From Nocardioides thalensis (GTDB lineage Bacteria > Actinomycetota > Actinomycetes > Propionibacteriales > Nocardioidaceae), in assembly GCF_013410655.1 (NCBI RefSeq), contig NZ_JACCFP010000001.1:372001-436000 (forward strand): DNA of 64,000 nt, in the 5' to 3' direction. The translations under genes and the position numbers were made by a program. The notes beneath the pieces are model-generated. The model was not told where the DNA came from. It made no database searches and worked only from the letters and a program-made list of their open reading frames with translations. This document shows positions 31,286 to 40,124 of this stretch, in pieces. Numbering within the stretch: position 1 is the first letter of the stretch; every line of letters begins with the position of its first letter.

Positions 31286-32473
31286 CTAGGGCATGGCCGA
31301 CCGCTGCTCGCGAGCCGCGTAGGCGGCGAGCAGGGTGGTGATCGGGACGGCGGCGATCAGGCCGAGCGTCGCGACCGCGCTGCGGACCAGCTCCTGGGCG
31401 ATGACCTGGTCGGTGACGACCTCCCCGATCGGGTCTCTGTTGGCGACGATCAGGATCAGCAGCGGGAGTGCCGAGCCGGCGTACGCGAGGACGATCGTGT
31501 TGATCACCGACGCGATGTGGGACCGCCCGACCCGCATCCCGGCGCGGTAGAGGTCGCGGATGCCGTACGACGGGTCGGCGCGCGCCAGCTCGCTGACGGT
31601 CGCGGACTGGGTGACCGTCACGTCGTCGAGCACGCCGAGCGAGCCGATCACGATCCCGGCCAGCAGCAGACCCTGCATGTTCAGGGTCTGGGTGCTGCTC
31701 AGGAACGTCGACAGGTCGTCCGCGACCCCGCTCAGGTGCATCGCACCCACGGTCAGGGCGGCGAGGCCGCCGGTGAGGGCGAGGCTCGCGAGGGTGCCGA
31801 GCACGGCGACGGTCGTGGACAGGCTGAAGCCGTGGGTCAGGTACAGGACGGTGAGCATCACCGCCGCGGAGCCGACGATCGCGACGAGCAGAGGCGGCTC
31901 GCCGTGGAGGATGGCCGGCACGACGAAGAAGATGAGGACGGTGAACGTCACGGCGAGCCCCGCCAGCGCGCTGAGCCCGCGCAGCCGGCCGAACGCGACC
32001 ACCGCCAGCGCGAACGCCGCCGCGAGGAGCCACAGCTCGGTGCTGCGCTGGTGGTCGACGATGGAGTAGACCTCGCCCTCGGGGGTGCTCGACTCGATGA
32101 GCAGGACCCCGTCGCCCTCCTCGACCTCCGAGGAGCCGGGGCCGCTCGGCAGCGCGGTCTCGATCTCGGTGCCCCGGTCCTTGCCGCTGGTGAGCCGCAC
32201 GGTGGCCGTGCCGCAGCGGGCGGAGGCGGCGCGGTCGACGGCGTCCTGCGGAGCGTCCTCGGGCGGGTCGGGGCAGGCCTCCTCGGCGATCGCCGTGACC
32301 TCGCCCTCGACCTGCTCGACGGCCTCGCCGCTCTCCGGTGGCGCGACGTCGTCGGGCCACATCCAGATCATCGCGACGAGGGTCAGCACCGCGACGGGTG
32401 CGATGACCGCCAGTGCGATGCGGCGCATCCGCCGACTCTCCTGCGCGGCATGCCGCCCGTGATGTGCGCCCAT
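31286..32473 (-). CDS. YibE/F family membrane protein
   Basis: A 395-residue protein with one N-terminal membrane anchor (RIALAVIAPVAVLTLVAMIW), an extracytoplasmic beta-rich region of about 110 residues with two cysteines, and seven or so membrane segments typical of the YibE/YibF family (TFTVLIFFVVPAIL, LGVLDDVTVTQSATV, RVGRSHIASVINTIVLAYAG). The family is widespread, often proposed as a transporter, without a proven substrate. ATG 32473 is used; the ribosome site is weak. It lies 10 bases downstream of the STAS gene start in the same direction. Confidence 0.82.
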   Translation of the reverse strand: MGAHHGRHAAQESRRMRRIALAVIAPVAVLTLVAMIWMWPDDVAPPESGEAVEQVEGEVTAIAEEACPDPPEDAPQDAVDRAASARCGTATVRLTSGKDRGTEIETALPSGPGSSEVEEGDGVLLIESSTPEGEVYSIVDHQRSTELWLLAAAFALAVVAFGRLRGLSALAGLAVTFTVLIFFVVPAILHGEPPLLVAIVGSAAVMLTVLYLTHGFSLSTTVAVLGTLASLALTGGLAALTVGAMHLSGVADDLSTFLSSTQTLNMQGLLLAGIVIGSLGVLDDVTVTQSATVSELARADPSYGIRDLYRAGMRVGRSHIASVINTIVLAYAGSALPLLILIVANRDPIGEVVTDQVIAQELVRSAVATLGLIAAVPITTLLAAYAAREQRSAMP

Positions 32474-32539
32474 GAGGATCTCGATGCTAGTCGGGCCCCT
32501 CGTCAACGCCGCAGGCCGGAGGTCCGTCTCGACTGGTAA

Positions 32540-32556
32540 CGGCACACGGTGTGCCG
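32540..32556. promoter_or_regulatory. 17-bp perfect palindrome before the sigma-factor operon
   Basis: CGGCACAC-G-GTGTGCCG, 8-bp arms with a single central base, lies in the divergent promoter of the YibE/F gene and the sigma operon, 23 bases before the chosen ATG. It could be an operator or a 5' leader hairpin. Confidence 0.5.
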
Positions 32557-32578
32557 GTCAGCGAGGAGGATGGACACC

Positions 32579-33427
32579 ATGGACCTGAGGGACCGCTTCG
32601 AGGTCGCCTTCGACGACACGCCGGAGGCCCGCTCACCGCACCGATCGATCGACGACCGGCTGCGCGCCGGGCGGGCGACGGTACGGCGGCGCCGCGCGGC
32701 CGGCGTCGCCGGTGGGATCGCCGCGGCCGCGGTGGTCGGCACCGTCGGCTGGCAGCTGATCGAGCCGGAGCCGCCGACGGTCGTGGAGGCGCCGTACGCC
32801 TCCGTCGTCGGTGCGCCGAACGACACCGACTGGCCGGTCGTGGAGGACCCGGACGCGAAGGAGATCGAGGTCAACCCTGACCACGAGATCGTCGTGCCGC
32901 CGGGCACCCGGTTCGTCCGGACCATCAGCGACCCCCTGGGCGAGATCAACTCGATCGCGTTCGAGGCCGCGGTGCCGGGTGTCCAGGGCACGCTGTTCTA
33001 CCTCGCCGACGACCGACGCGGCGTGACCAGTCAGTCCGACCCGTCCGGCGAGTACTACACGACGCTCGCGCTGTGGGCGGAGAACGCCGGCCTGGTCGCC
33101 GGGAGCGGAGCCTTCAACGACCAGCTCGCCGTCGGCGACGACGGCCGGCTGGTGTCGACCGATCCGGCGCTCGAGATCGTCGCCCAGCTCGAGGACCCCG
33201 AGATCGGGCCCGAGTTCGCCGGCCCGGCCGAGCGGACGGTCGCGGCCGAGGTGCGCCTCGACGGCGTGACCTGGTTCCTCGTCGGCCAGTACTCACCCGA
33301 CCACCGCGAGCACGCGGCGTTCTACCGGGTCGAGCCGACCGTGCTGGAGGACCGGACGGTGGAGGGCGTCGTCGCGCACGTCAACGCGCTCCTCGAGGCC
33401 GAGGTAGCCGCGGAGGGCGACCGGTGA
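32579..33427 (+). CDS. Single-pass membrane protein, probable partner of the SigE-family sigma factor
   Basis: A 282-residue protein: a cytoplasmic N-terminus of about 40 residues (MDLRDRFEVAFDDTPEA), an Arg-rich stretch, one membrane segment (AAGVAGGIAAAAVVGTVGW) and a 215-residue extracytoplasmic part without a recognised domain. This layout is common for membrane proteins encoded with SigE-family ECF sigma factors in actinobacteria and suggests an anti-sigma or sensor role (inference). ATG 32579 is chosen because GAGGAGG is 9 bases upstream. Its stop overlaps the sigma-factor start. Confidence 0.7.
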   Translation: MDLRDRFEVAFDDTPEARSPHRSIDDRLRAGRATVRRRRAAGVAGGIAAAAVVGTVGWQLIEPEPPTVVEAPYASVVGAPNDTDWPVVEDPDAKEIEVNPDHEIVVPPGTRFVRTISDPLGEINSIAFEAAVPGVQGTLFYLADDRRGVTSQSDPSGEYYTTLALWAENAGLVAGSGAFNDQLAVGDDGRLVSTDPALEIVAQLEDPEIGPEFAGPAERTVAAEVRLDGVTWFLVGQYSPDHREHAAFYRVEPTVLEDRTVEGVVAHVNALLEAEVAAEGDR

Positions 33428-33936
33428 GGTCCCGCGACGAGGCGGCCTACACCGACTACGTCGCCGCGCGCCAGGACCACCTGCGGCGCGTGGCCTACGC
33501 CCTGTGCGGCGATTGGCACCGGGCCGAGGACCTCCTCCAGAACGCCCTGGTCAAGCTGTACGTCGCCTGGCCGCGCCGCGACCGGTGGGCGACCCCGGAC
33601 GCCTACGTGCGGCAGATCCTGGTGCGGGCCAGCATCGACGAGCACCGGCGGGCGTGGCGCCGGCACGAGGTCTCCGGTCTCGAGGGCGTCGAGCACACCG
33701 CGGCCGCCCGACGGCATGACTCCGAGCAGCGCGACGTGCTCTTCGCCGCCCTCGACCAGCTGACCGTGCAGCAGCGTCACTGCGTGGTGCTGCGCTACTG
33801 GCTGGAGCTCTCGGTCGCCGAGACGGCCGCTGAGCTGGGGATCTCCGAGGGCTCGGTGAAGACCCACGCCTTCCGCGGCCGGGAGCGGCTGCGGGAGCTG
33901 CTGGCGGAGGTCGACGAGCCCGAGCCGGTGGTGTAG
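33424..33936 (+). CDS. SigE-family ECF RNA polymerase sigma factor
   Basis: A 170-residue sigma-70 family factor with region 2 (RVAYALCGDWHRAEDLLQNALVKLYVAWPR) and region 4 (LDQLTVQQRHCVVLRYWLELSVAETAAELGISEGSVKTH, read in parts). The short linker and the YALCGDWHRAEDLLQ pattern match the actinobacterial SigE subfamily. It should direct RNA polymerase to a small regulon, probably including this operon. GTG 33424 overlaps the stop of the membrane partner (GTGA), so the two are translationally coupled. In most such pairs the sigma gene comes first. Confidence 0.88.
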   Translation: MRSRDEAAYTDYVAARQDHLRRVAYALCGDWHRAEDLLQNALVKLYVAWPRRDRWATPDAYVRQILVRASIDEHRRAWRRHEVSGLEGVEHTAAARRHDSEQRDVLFAALDQLTVQQRHCVVLRYWLELSVAETAAELGISEGSVKTHAFRGRERLRELLAEVDEPEPVV

Positions 33937-33979
33937 CACGCCGGCGGGACCCCGCGGCTCTCGAGCGGACCCAGGCCGC

Positions 33980-35017
33980 TCAGGCGAACGCCCGCACCTC
34001 GCCGCGTACGGCGACCGCGACCTCCGCGCCGACCGCCGGCAGCGCGGTCGCCGGCACCCGGGCCCGCACCGGGATGTCGCTGACCTGCACCGTGACCAGC
34101 GCGTCGTGGCCCTGGAAGTCGACGGCGACCACGGTGCCGGTGACGCCGGACCCGTCGAGGGCGACCTGCTCCGGCCGCACGAGCAGTCGCACCGGCCCGG
34201 CAGCGGCGGCGTCATGCCGCAGGATCCCGAGCGCGCAGGTCGCGGTCGAGCCGTCGGAGGTGGCGGGCACCAGGGTCGACTCGCCGAGGAACGTGCCGAC
34301 CCACGGGGTCGCGGGCGCGGCGTACACCTCGACCGGCGTGCCGGCCTGCTCGATCCGGCCGTCGCGGATCAGCGCGACGGTCGACGCCATGGACATCGCC
34401 TCCGCCTGGTCGTGGGTGACGAGGAGGGCGGTCGCCCCGGCCGCGCGCAGGATCCGCAGCACCTCCGCGCGGAGGCTCACCCGGAGCCCGGCGTCGAGCG
34501 CGGTGAACGGCTCGTCGAGCAGCACGAGATGCGGGTCGGGCGCGAGGGCGCGGGCGAGCGCCACCCGCTGCCGCTGGCCACCGGAGAGCTGGTGCGGCAT
34601 CCTCCGGGCCAGCTCGGCGAGGCCGGTGAGCTCGAGCAGGTCGGCGACCCGCTGCCGGCGCGCGGCCCGGTCGGGCCGGCTGGCCCCGCCTCCGCTGTCG
34701 CGCAACCCGAAACCGACGTTGCCGGCGACGGTCAGGTGCGGGAACAGGGCGCCCGTCTGCGGGACCAGCCCGATGCCGCGCCGCTCGGGCGGCACGAACG
34801 TCGCCGCGGCGTCGTCGACGAGCCGGTCGCCGATCGTGACCGACCCGGAGACCGGCCGGTGGAGCCCGGCCAGGACCCGCAGCAGCGTCGACTTCCCGGA
34901 GCCACTCGGCCCGAGCACCGCGGCCACAGCACCCGGCTCGACGGTGAGCGACACCCCGTGCAGCACCGGGGCGGTGTCGTAGGCGGCCACCAGGTTGCGC
35001 ACCTCCACCGCGCTCAC
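33980..35017 (-). CDS. fbpC: Ferric iron ABC transporter ATP-binding protein (FbpC-like)
   Basis: A 345-residue ATPase of the iron/sulfate/polyamine importer group: Walker A GPSGSGKST near residue 37, signature LSGGQRQRVALARAL, Walker B LVLLDEPFTALD and switch His in LLVTHDQAEA. A C-terminal TOBE domain (LLVRPEQVALDG to the end) follows. It energises the FbpB channel. GTG 35017 overlaps the FbpB stop codon by 4 bases. It is the last gene of an operon headed by an iron-box-controlled fusion protein. Confidence 0.88.
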   Translation of the reverse strand: MSAVEVRNLVAAYDTAPVLHGVSLTVEPGAVAAVLGPSGSGKSTLLRVLAGLHRPVSGSVTIGDRLVDDAAATFVPPERRGIGLVPQTGALFPHLTVAGNVGFGLRDSGGGASRPDRAARRQRVADLLELTGLAELARRMPHQLSGGQRQRVALARALAPDPHLVLLDEPFTALDAGLRVSLRAEVLRILRAAGATALLVTHDQAEAMSMASTVALIRDGRIEQAGTPVEVYAAPATPWVGTFLGESTLVPATSDGSTATCALGILRHDAAAAGPVRLLVRPEQVALDGSGVTGTVVAVDFQGHDALVTVQVSDIPVRARVPATALPAVGAEVAVAVRGEVRAFA

Positions 35018-36561
35018 GAGGCTGCTCCCCGCTCGGTGCCCGGGCGCGACAGGAGGTACGCCGGCAGCGCGGCGACGAGCACCAGCGAGACCGCGTAGGG
35101 CGCGGCTGCGCCGTACGACCCGACGGCGCTCTTCGACCACAGCTCGGTCGCCAGGGTCTCGACGCCGATCGGCCGCAGCATCAGCGTGGCGGGCAGCTCC
35201 TTCATGGCGGTCAGCATGACCAACAGCGCGCCGGCGGCGATCCCCGGGGAGGCGATCCGGGCGGTGACCGTCGCCCAGACCCGGACCGGGCCGCGGCCCA
35301 GCACCCGCGCCGCCTCCTCGACGTCGCGCGGCACCTGCTGCACGCCGGTGCGCACGGCGCCCACGGCCTTCGGCAGGAACATCACGGCGTACGCCGCAGC
35401 GAGCGCCACCGAGGTCTGGTAGAGCCCGGGCAGCAGGTTGATGGTCAGGAACACCAGCGCGAGGCCGACGACGATGCCCGGGATCGCGTTGCCGAGGTAG
35501 GACGCCGACTCGATCGATGCCGCGACCCGGCCGCGGAAGCGGCCCGCGAGGATCCCGATCGGTAGCGCGAGCAGGACCGTGAGCGCGGCGCCGGCCGCAG
35601 AGAGGGCGACCGTCTGCGCGGCCGCGCCGCCCAGCTCGTCCCAGACGACACCGGTGGAGAGCGACTCCGCCGATTGGACCGCGAGTGCGGCGGCGGGCAC
35701 GCCGAGGGTCGCCACGGCGACGATGCCGAGCAGCGCCAGCGCGACGGGCAGGCCGCGACCGAGACTGCGCGGGGGCGCGGGGACGCCGCCGGAGCCCGAG
35801 GCACCGCGCCGCTCGGCGCGGCCGCGGAACAGCCGCTCGCCGAGCACGACCGCGAGCGCCATCGCCGCGAGCACCAGAGCCATCACGGCGGCGAGGGTGC
35901 GGTCGAAGCCGATCTTGTAGGCGTGCTGGATGCCGTAGGTGAAGACCTGGTGCCGCATCAGCGCCGGGGCGCCGAAGTCGGAGAGCGCGTAGAGGGCCGC
36001 GAGCAGCGCGCCCGCGGTCGCGGCGGGCAGCACCTGAGGGAGCAGCGTGGCGACCGCCGCGCGCGTGGGGCCCATGCCGAGGGTGCGGGCGACGTCCTCG
36101 ACGTCGGTGTCGGCGCGGCGCAGCACGGCGGCGACGGGCAGTGTCACGTACGGCGCCGAGACCAGCGTCAGCACGAGCACGGTGCCCCAGTAGCCGTGCA
36201 GGCCGGGCACGAACGTGAGCCAGGCGTACGCGGCGACGTACGACGGCATCGCGAGGGGAAGCGCCGCTACCACCCGCCAGAAACCTGCCCACGGCAGCCG
36301 CGCCCGGGTGACCAGCCACGCGGTCGGGATGCCGATGACGAGCGAGCCGAGCGCGACCGACCCGCACAGCGCGAGCGAGTTGAGCCCCAGCTCGAGGGTC
36401 CGGTCGCGCAGCAGCAGCGGGCGTACGTCGGACCAACCCGCCTGCGCCGTGCGGATCGCCAGGTAGGCGATCGGGCACGCCGCCGCGGCCGCGCAGAGCA
36501 GCGCAACCGCGACGAGGAGGCGGGGCGGGCGGTCCGGTCGATGGGCGGCGAGGGTGCTCAG
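35014..36561 (-). CDS. fbpB: Ferric iron ABC transporter permease (FbpB-like), probable CTG start
   Basis: A fused-type iron permease with two copies of the binding-protein-dependent transport domain, about 12 membrane segments in all. The second-half EAA loop is DVEEAARVLGRGPVRVWATVTARIASPG, the first-half loop DVEDVARTLGMGP. The first GTG (36273) would give only 419 residues and lose three N-terminal segments. The frame stays open upstream with convincing family sequence (GIPTAWLVTRARLPWAGFWR) and no ATG, GTG or TTG until CTG 36561, which overlaps the FbpA stop as CTGA. The resulting 515 residues match the family. Confidence 0.82.
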   Translation of the reverse strand: MSTLAAHRPDRPPRLLVAVALLCAAAAACPIAYLAIRTAQAGWSDVRPLLLRDRTLELGLNSLALCGSVALGSLVIGIPTAWLVTRARLPWAGFWRVVAALPLAMPSYVAAYAWLTFVPGLHGYWGTVLVLTLVSAPYVTLPVAAVLRRADTDVEDVARTLGMGPTRAAVATLLPQVLPAATAGALLAALYALSDFGAPALMRHQVFTYGIQHAYKIGFDRTLAAVMALVLAAMALAVVLGERLFRGRAERRGASGSGGVPAPPRSLGRGLPVALALLGIVAVATLGVPAAALAVQSAESLSTGVVWDELGGAAAQTVALSAAGAALTVLLALPIGILAGRFRGRVAASIESASYLGNAIPGIVVGLALVFLTINLLPGLYQTSVALAAAYAVMFLPKAVGAVRTGVQQVPRDVEEAARVLGRGPVRVWATVTARIASPGIAAGALLVMLTAMKELPATLMLRPIGVETLATELWSKSAVGSYGAAAPYAVSLVLVAALPAYLLSRPGTERGAAS

Positions 36562-37568
36562 ATGAGACCGACCTCGGTCAGCAGGTCGACGGTCTCGTCG
36601 AGCGAGGACAGCTCGCCGAGGTCGATGCCGGTGCCGCCGCCCAGCTCCTCCAGCGGCGGGACGTCGGCCGGGGGCTCGACGCCGTCGACCAGCGGGTACT
36701 CGCCGGTCACCTCCACGAACTCCGCCTGGGTCTCGTCGGAGAGGAGGTACTCGACGAACGCGTCGGCGTGCTCGTTGTCGGAGCCGCCCTCGAGGACACC
36801 CACGCCGGCGACGTTGACGAGAGCACCGGCGGTGCCGGGCGGGAGGAACTTCAGCTGCGTGCGGACGTTCTCCTCACCGAGCTCGATCTTCTTCTCGTGC
36901 AGGTAGTAGTGGTTGATCAGGCCGACCTCGACCTCGCCGGCCTCGAGGGCGTCGAGGATCGCCAGGTTGTGCTCGTAGATCTCCACGTCGTTGGCGATCA
37001 GGCCCTCGAGGAACGCGCGGGCGGCCTCCTCGCCGTCGTTGACGCGCATCGCGGTGATGAACGTCTGGAACGACGCGTTGGTAGGGGCGATCGCGACCCG
37101 GCCGCGCCACTCGGGCTCGGTGAACGCCGCGACGTCGTCGGGCAGCTCGGACTCCTCGACCTGGTCGGGGTCGTAGGCGATGACGCGCACGCGGCCGGTC
37201 ACGCCGACCCAGTCGCCCTCGGTCGACGCGTAGACCTCGGGCACCCGGCCCAGGTCGTCCTCGGAGAGGTCGGTGAGCAGTCCCTCCTCGGAGAGCAGAC
37301 CGAGCGCGCCGGCGTCCTGGGAGAAGAACACGTCGGCAGGGGAGGAGTCGCCCTCCTCGGCGACCTGCGCCGCGAGCTCGGCGGTGTCGCCGTACCGCAC
37401 CTCGACCTCGATGCCCTCCTGCTCCTCGAACTCCTCGATGATGCCGCCGACGAGCTCCTCGTTGCGCCCGGAGTAGATGACCAGGTCGGCGTCGCCGCCG
37501 CACGCGGCGAGGAGCGGCGACACGAGCGCCAGGCCGGTGAGGCCGAGCAGGGGACGGGTGATGCGCAT
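36558..37568 (-). CDS. fbpA: Ferric iron-binding lipoprotein of ABC importer (FbpA-like)
   Basis: A 336-residue exported lipoprotein (lipobox LLAAC, cysteine near residue 20). The mature protein has the transferrin-like fold of FbpA/FutA: it starts LVIYSGRNEELVGGIIEEFEEQ, contains GDTAELAAQV, SPADVFFSQDAGALG and the iron-binding tyrosine pair in GLINHYYLHEK. It captures Fe3+ outside the membrane and passes it to FbpB. The ATG shares one base with the stop codon of the upstream acyltransferase fusion (TGATG), and GAAGGAAG precedes it. Very acidic, as usual for the family. Confidence 0.9.
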   Translation of the reverse strand: MRITRPLLGLTGLALVSPLLAACGGDADLVIYSGRNEELVGGIIEEFEEQEGIEVEVRYGDTAELAAQVAEEGDSSPADVFFSQDAGALGLLSEEGLLTDLSEDDLGRVPEVYASTEGDWVGVTGRVRVIAYDPDQVEESELPDDVAAFTEPEWRGRVAIAPTNASFQTFITAMRVNDGEEAARAFLEGLIANDVEIYEHNLAILDALEAGEVEVGLINHYYLHEKKIELGEENVRTQLKFLPPGTAGALVNVAGVGVLEGGSDNEHADAFVEYLLSDETQAEFVEVTGEYPLVDGVEPPADVPPLEELGGGTGIDLGELSSLDETVDLLTEVGLI

Positions 37569-40066
37569 CAGGCTTCCTTCTGTCGGATGGTGCGGAGGTG
37601 GGGGACGCGGAGCCGCTGCCACTCGCGGCGGGCGGCGAACGAGACGAGGCCGGCGAGCCACCAGACGGCGACGCCGAGCGCGAGCGAGGCCAGCAGGCCG
37701 CCGAGCGGCCAGCGGTGCTCGAGGTAGGGGTAGACCTGCCAGTGGGTGAGGTAGATCGCGAGGGTGCTGGACGCCAGCACGCCCAGGGGCGCGACGGCCG
37801 CCCGCGGCCACGGCACCGAGCGCACCCACACGACGAGCAGCAGCCCGACAGCGACCGCGACGGTGCGCGCCTCGCTCCCGAAGAACCCCGGCAGTGCCGC
37901 CAGCACGGCCGCCGACAACAGCCAGCGCTGCGCCGTCGTGGTCGTGCGCACCGACACCCAGCCCGCGAGGAACAGCCAGGCGACGAAGGAGGACGTGTGG
38001 ATCAGGTCGCGCGCGGCCAGCTCGGCGACGTACCGCGGCACCAGCGACGCGACCAGCAGGGCGAAGGGGAACCAGAAGGGGTGCCGTCGGTCGAGGGCGA
38101 GCACGCGCGGCACCGAGAGCAGCAGCCCGAAGACGAGCAGCAGGTGGAGGACGACCTCGATGAACCAGAAGTGCCAGGCCGGCTCGGCCCACCGCGACCC
38201 GCCGAGGATTTGGTTGACGAGCAGCACGTTGCGCCACCCGTAGTCGCCGACGGTCACCCAGACCGCGAGCGTCCACGCGGCGGCGGGTACGGCGATCCGG
38301 GCCGCGCCGCGCAGCACCCGGCGGCGGCGCGCAGCGGTGTCGTCCCCGCCGAGGAGGAAGCGGGCGAAGTTGGCGCCGACGACCGCGAGCAGCACATGCG
38401 CGCCCCCGGCGATGTGGAACAGGTTGGTGTGGGTGCCGACGATCAGGACGATCGCGACCGCCCGCAGCCAGATACCGGTCTCGACCTTCGCCCAGAAGCG
38501 GTGCCGCCGGTCGGTCGCCAGCAGGGCGAGCTCGCCGATCGTGCGGGTCGGCCAGTCGTCGGGCACCGAGCGGAGACGTGACTCGAGCTCGAGGGACAGC
38601 TCGACGTAGGACAGCGAGTCGCCTCCGAGAGTCACGAACGACTCGTGGGGGGCGACGAGGTCGTTGCCGAGGACGTCGCGGTAGAGCGCGACGAGGGAGT
38701 CGAGCGGGGTCGCGGCCGCGACGCTGCCGGGCGGCGCCGTGGCGGCGAGCGAGGCGACCGCGCGCTGGTCGACCTTGCCGTTGGGCAGGCGGGGGAGGTC
38801 GTCGACCGGCACCACCCGGACGGCGCGAGGGGGCAGGCCGCAGGCCGCGTGCACGCGATCGGCGATCAGGTCGGGTGCAGCAGGGCCGCACACGGCGACC
38901 ACCAGCTGCTCCAGCTCCTCGGCCCCGGCGCAGGCGACCGTCAGGTGGTCGAGCGCCAGCAGCGCCTCGACCCGGTCGAGGTCGATGCGCTGGCCGAAGA
39001 TCTTCGCGAACCGGCTCTTGCGGCCGGCGATCTCGAACAGGCCGGCGTCGTTGACGCGCGCCAGGTCGCCGGTGCGGAGCTCGACCAGCTCGGGTCCGCG
39101 CGCCAGGTCGGCGACGGAGTGCGCGTAGCCCATCATCACGTTGGGGCCGGTGTAGACGAGCTCGCCGACGCCGGGCTCGGCGCCCTCGACCGGGTCGACG
39201 CGCAGGTGCCCTCCGGGGATCGGCACGCCGATCGCGCCGGCCTGCTCCTCGGCGAGCTGCGGCGGCAGGTACGCCATCCGGGCGGTCGCCTCGGTCTGGC
39301 CGTACATCACGAACAGCTCGAAGCCGTCGCGTCGCCCGCGGGCCGCGACCTCGCGCACGCGGTCGGGCGCCATCCGACCGCCCGCCTGGGTCACGAGGCG
39401 CAGCGAGGGCAGCTCGGGCCACCCGGCGGCGTCGAGCAGGTCGAACGTGTACGGCACGCCGGCGAAGCTGGTGACGCCGTGCTCGCGGGCGGTGCTCCAG
39501 AGCGCGGGGTCGGTCACCGAGCGGTCCGTGAGCACCACGGACGCTCCTACGGCGAGGTGGGAGTGCAGCACGCTGAGGCCGTAGCAGTAGTCGAGCGGCA
39601 GCGTGGTCAGCCCGACGTCGGCCGACGTGAGCCGCAGGTAGGCGGCGATCGCCTCCGCGTTGCTCTGCAGGTTGGTCGCCGAGAGTCGCACCAGCTTGGG
39701 CGACCCGGTCGACCCGGACGTGCTGAGCAGCAGCCGCAGGTCGGGATGCAGGGCCGGCGACTCGCTCGCGTAGGCGTCGGCGACGGTCTCGTCATTGGTC
39801 AGGAGTACGGCGTGCCCGCCGGCCAGCGCGGCGAGGTAGTCGACGACGAACCCGACCGACGGCTGCGGGCGCAGGGTGACCAGTCGCTGCTCGGTGCCGA
39901 GCGCGACCCGGTGCGCCGCGACCCGGTCGGCGAGGTCGGCGTACGACAGGACGCCGCCGGCGGTGACGAGCGCAGGGCTGTCTCCGTGGCGGTCCAGATC
40001 GGCGGCGAACCCGAGTGCCGTGCGCTGGGTCGGCGGCGGCGCCGACTCCCCGGGCTGGGCGGTCAC
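37568..40066 (-). CDS. Adenylation domain - carrier protein - membrane acyltransferase fusion
   Basis: An 832-residue three-part protein. Residues 1-440 are an acyl/aminoacyl-adenylating domain: P-loop STSGSTGSPK (115-124), MYGQTEATARM, TGDLA, GRKSRFAKIFGQR and catalytic K431 in PNGKVD. Residues 455-520 are a phosphopantetheine carrier (GGDSLS, S484). Residues 525-825 have about ten membrane segments and resemble acyltransferase-3 enzymes (VGTHTNLFHIAGG). It could activate a small acid, hold it as thioester and pass it across the membrane to an acceptor. GTG 40066 lies 6 bases after TACCGT; an iron box overlaps the promoter. Substrate unknown. Confidence 0.85.
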   Translation of the reverse strand: MTAQPGESAPPPTQRTALGFAADLDRHGDSPALVTAGGVLSYADLADRVAAHRVALGTEQRLVTLRPQPSVGFVVDYLAALAGGHAVLLTNDETVADAYASESPALHPDLRLLLSTSGSTGSPKLVRLSATNLQSNAEAIAAYLRLTSADVGLTTLPLDYCYGLSVLHSHLAVGASVVLTDRSVTDPALWSTAREHGVTSFAGVPYTFDLLDAAGWPELPSLRLVTQAGGRMAPDRVREVAARGRRDGFELFVMYGQTEATARMAYLPPQLAEEQAGAIGVPIPGGHLRVDPVEGAEPGVGELVYTGPNVMMGYAHSVADLARGPELVELRTGDLARVNDAGLFEIAGRKSRFAKIFGQRIDLDRVEALLALDHLTVACAGAEELEQLVVAVCGPAAPDLIADRVHAACGLPPRAVRVVPVDDLPRLPNGKVDQRAVASLAATAPPGSVAAATPLDSLVALYRDVLGNDLVAPHESFVTLGGDSLSYVELSLELESRLRSVPDDWPTRTIGELALLATDRRHRFWAKVETGIWLRAVAIVLIVGTHTNLFHIAGGAHVLLAVVGANFARFLLGGDDTAARRRRVLRGAARIAVPAAAWTLAVWVTVGDYGWRNVLLVNQILGGSRWAEPAWHFWFIEVVLHLLLVFGLLLSVPRVLALDRRHPFWFPFALLVASLVPRYVAELAARDLIHTSSFVAWLFLAGWVSVRTTTTAQRWLLSAAVLAALPGFFGSEARTVAVAVGLLLVVWVRSVPWPRAAVAPLGVLASSTLAIYLTHWQVYPYLEHRWPLGGLLASLALGVAVWWLAGLVSFAARREWQRLRVPHLRTIRQKEA

Positions 40067-40072
40067 AGGGGA

Positions 40073-40095
40073 ACGGTAAGGCCAGCCTGACCTCA
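40073..40095 (-). promoter_or_regulatory. IdeR/DtxR-like iron box and -10 of the acyltransferase-fbpABC operon
   Basis: On the minus strand TGAGGTCAGGCTGGCCTTA (40077-40095) matches 14 of 19 positions of the IdeR/DmdR consensus, and its two halves pair at 7 of 9 positions. TACCGT (40073-40078) adjoins it and fits a -10 box, 6 bases before the GTG, so iron-loaded repressor would block transcription. Confidence 0.65.
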
Positions 40096-40124
40096 GTGGA
40101 AATCGTTCCCGACCAGCGGAAACG

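Noticed and set aside
35014..36273. Shorter FbpB starting at GTG 36273
   Set aside because: This start would drop three membrane segments and the first part of the transport domain, and would leave a 284-base gap that encodes clear permease sequence.
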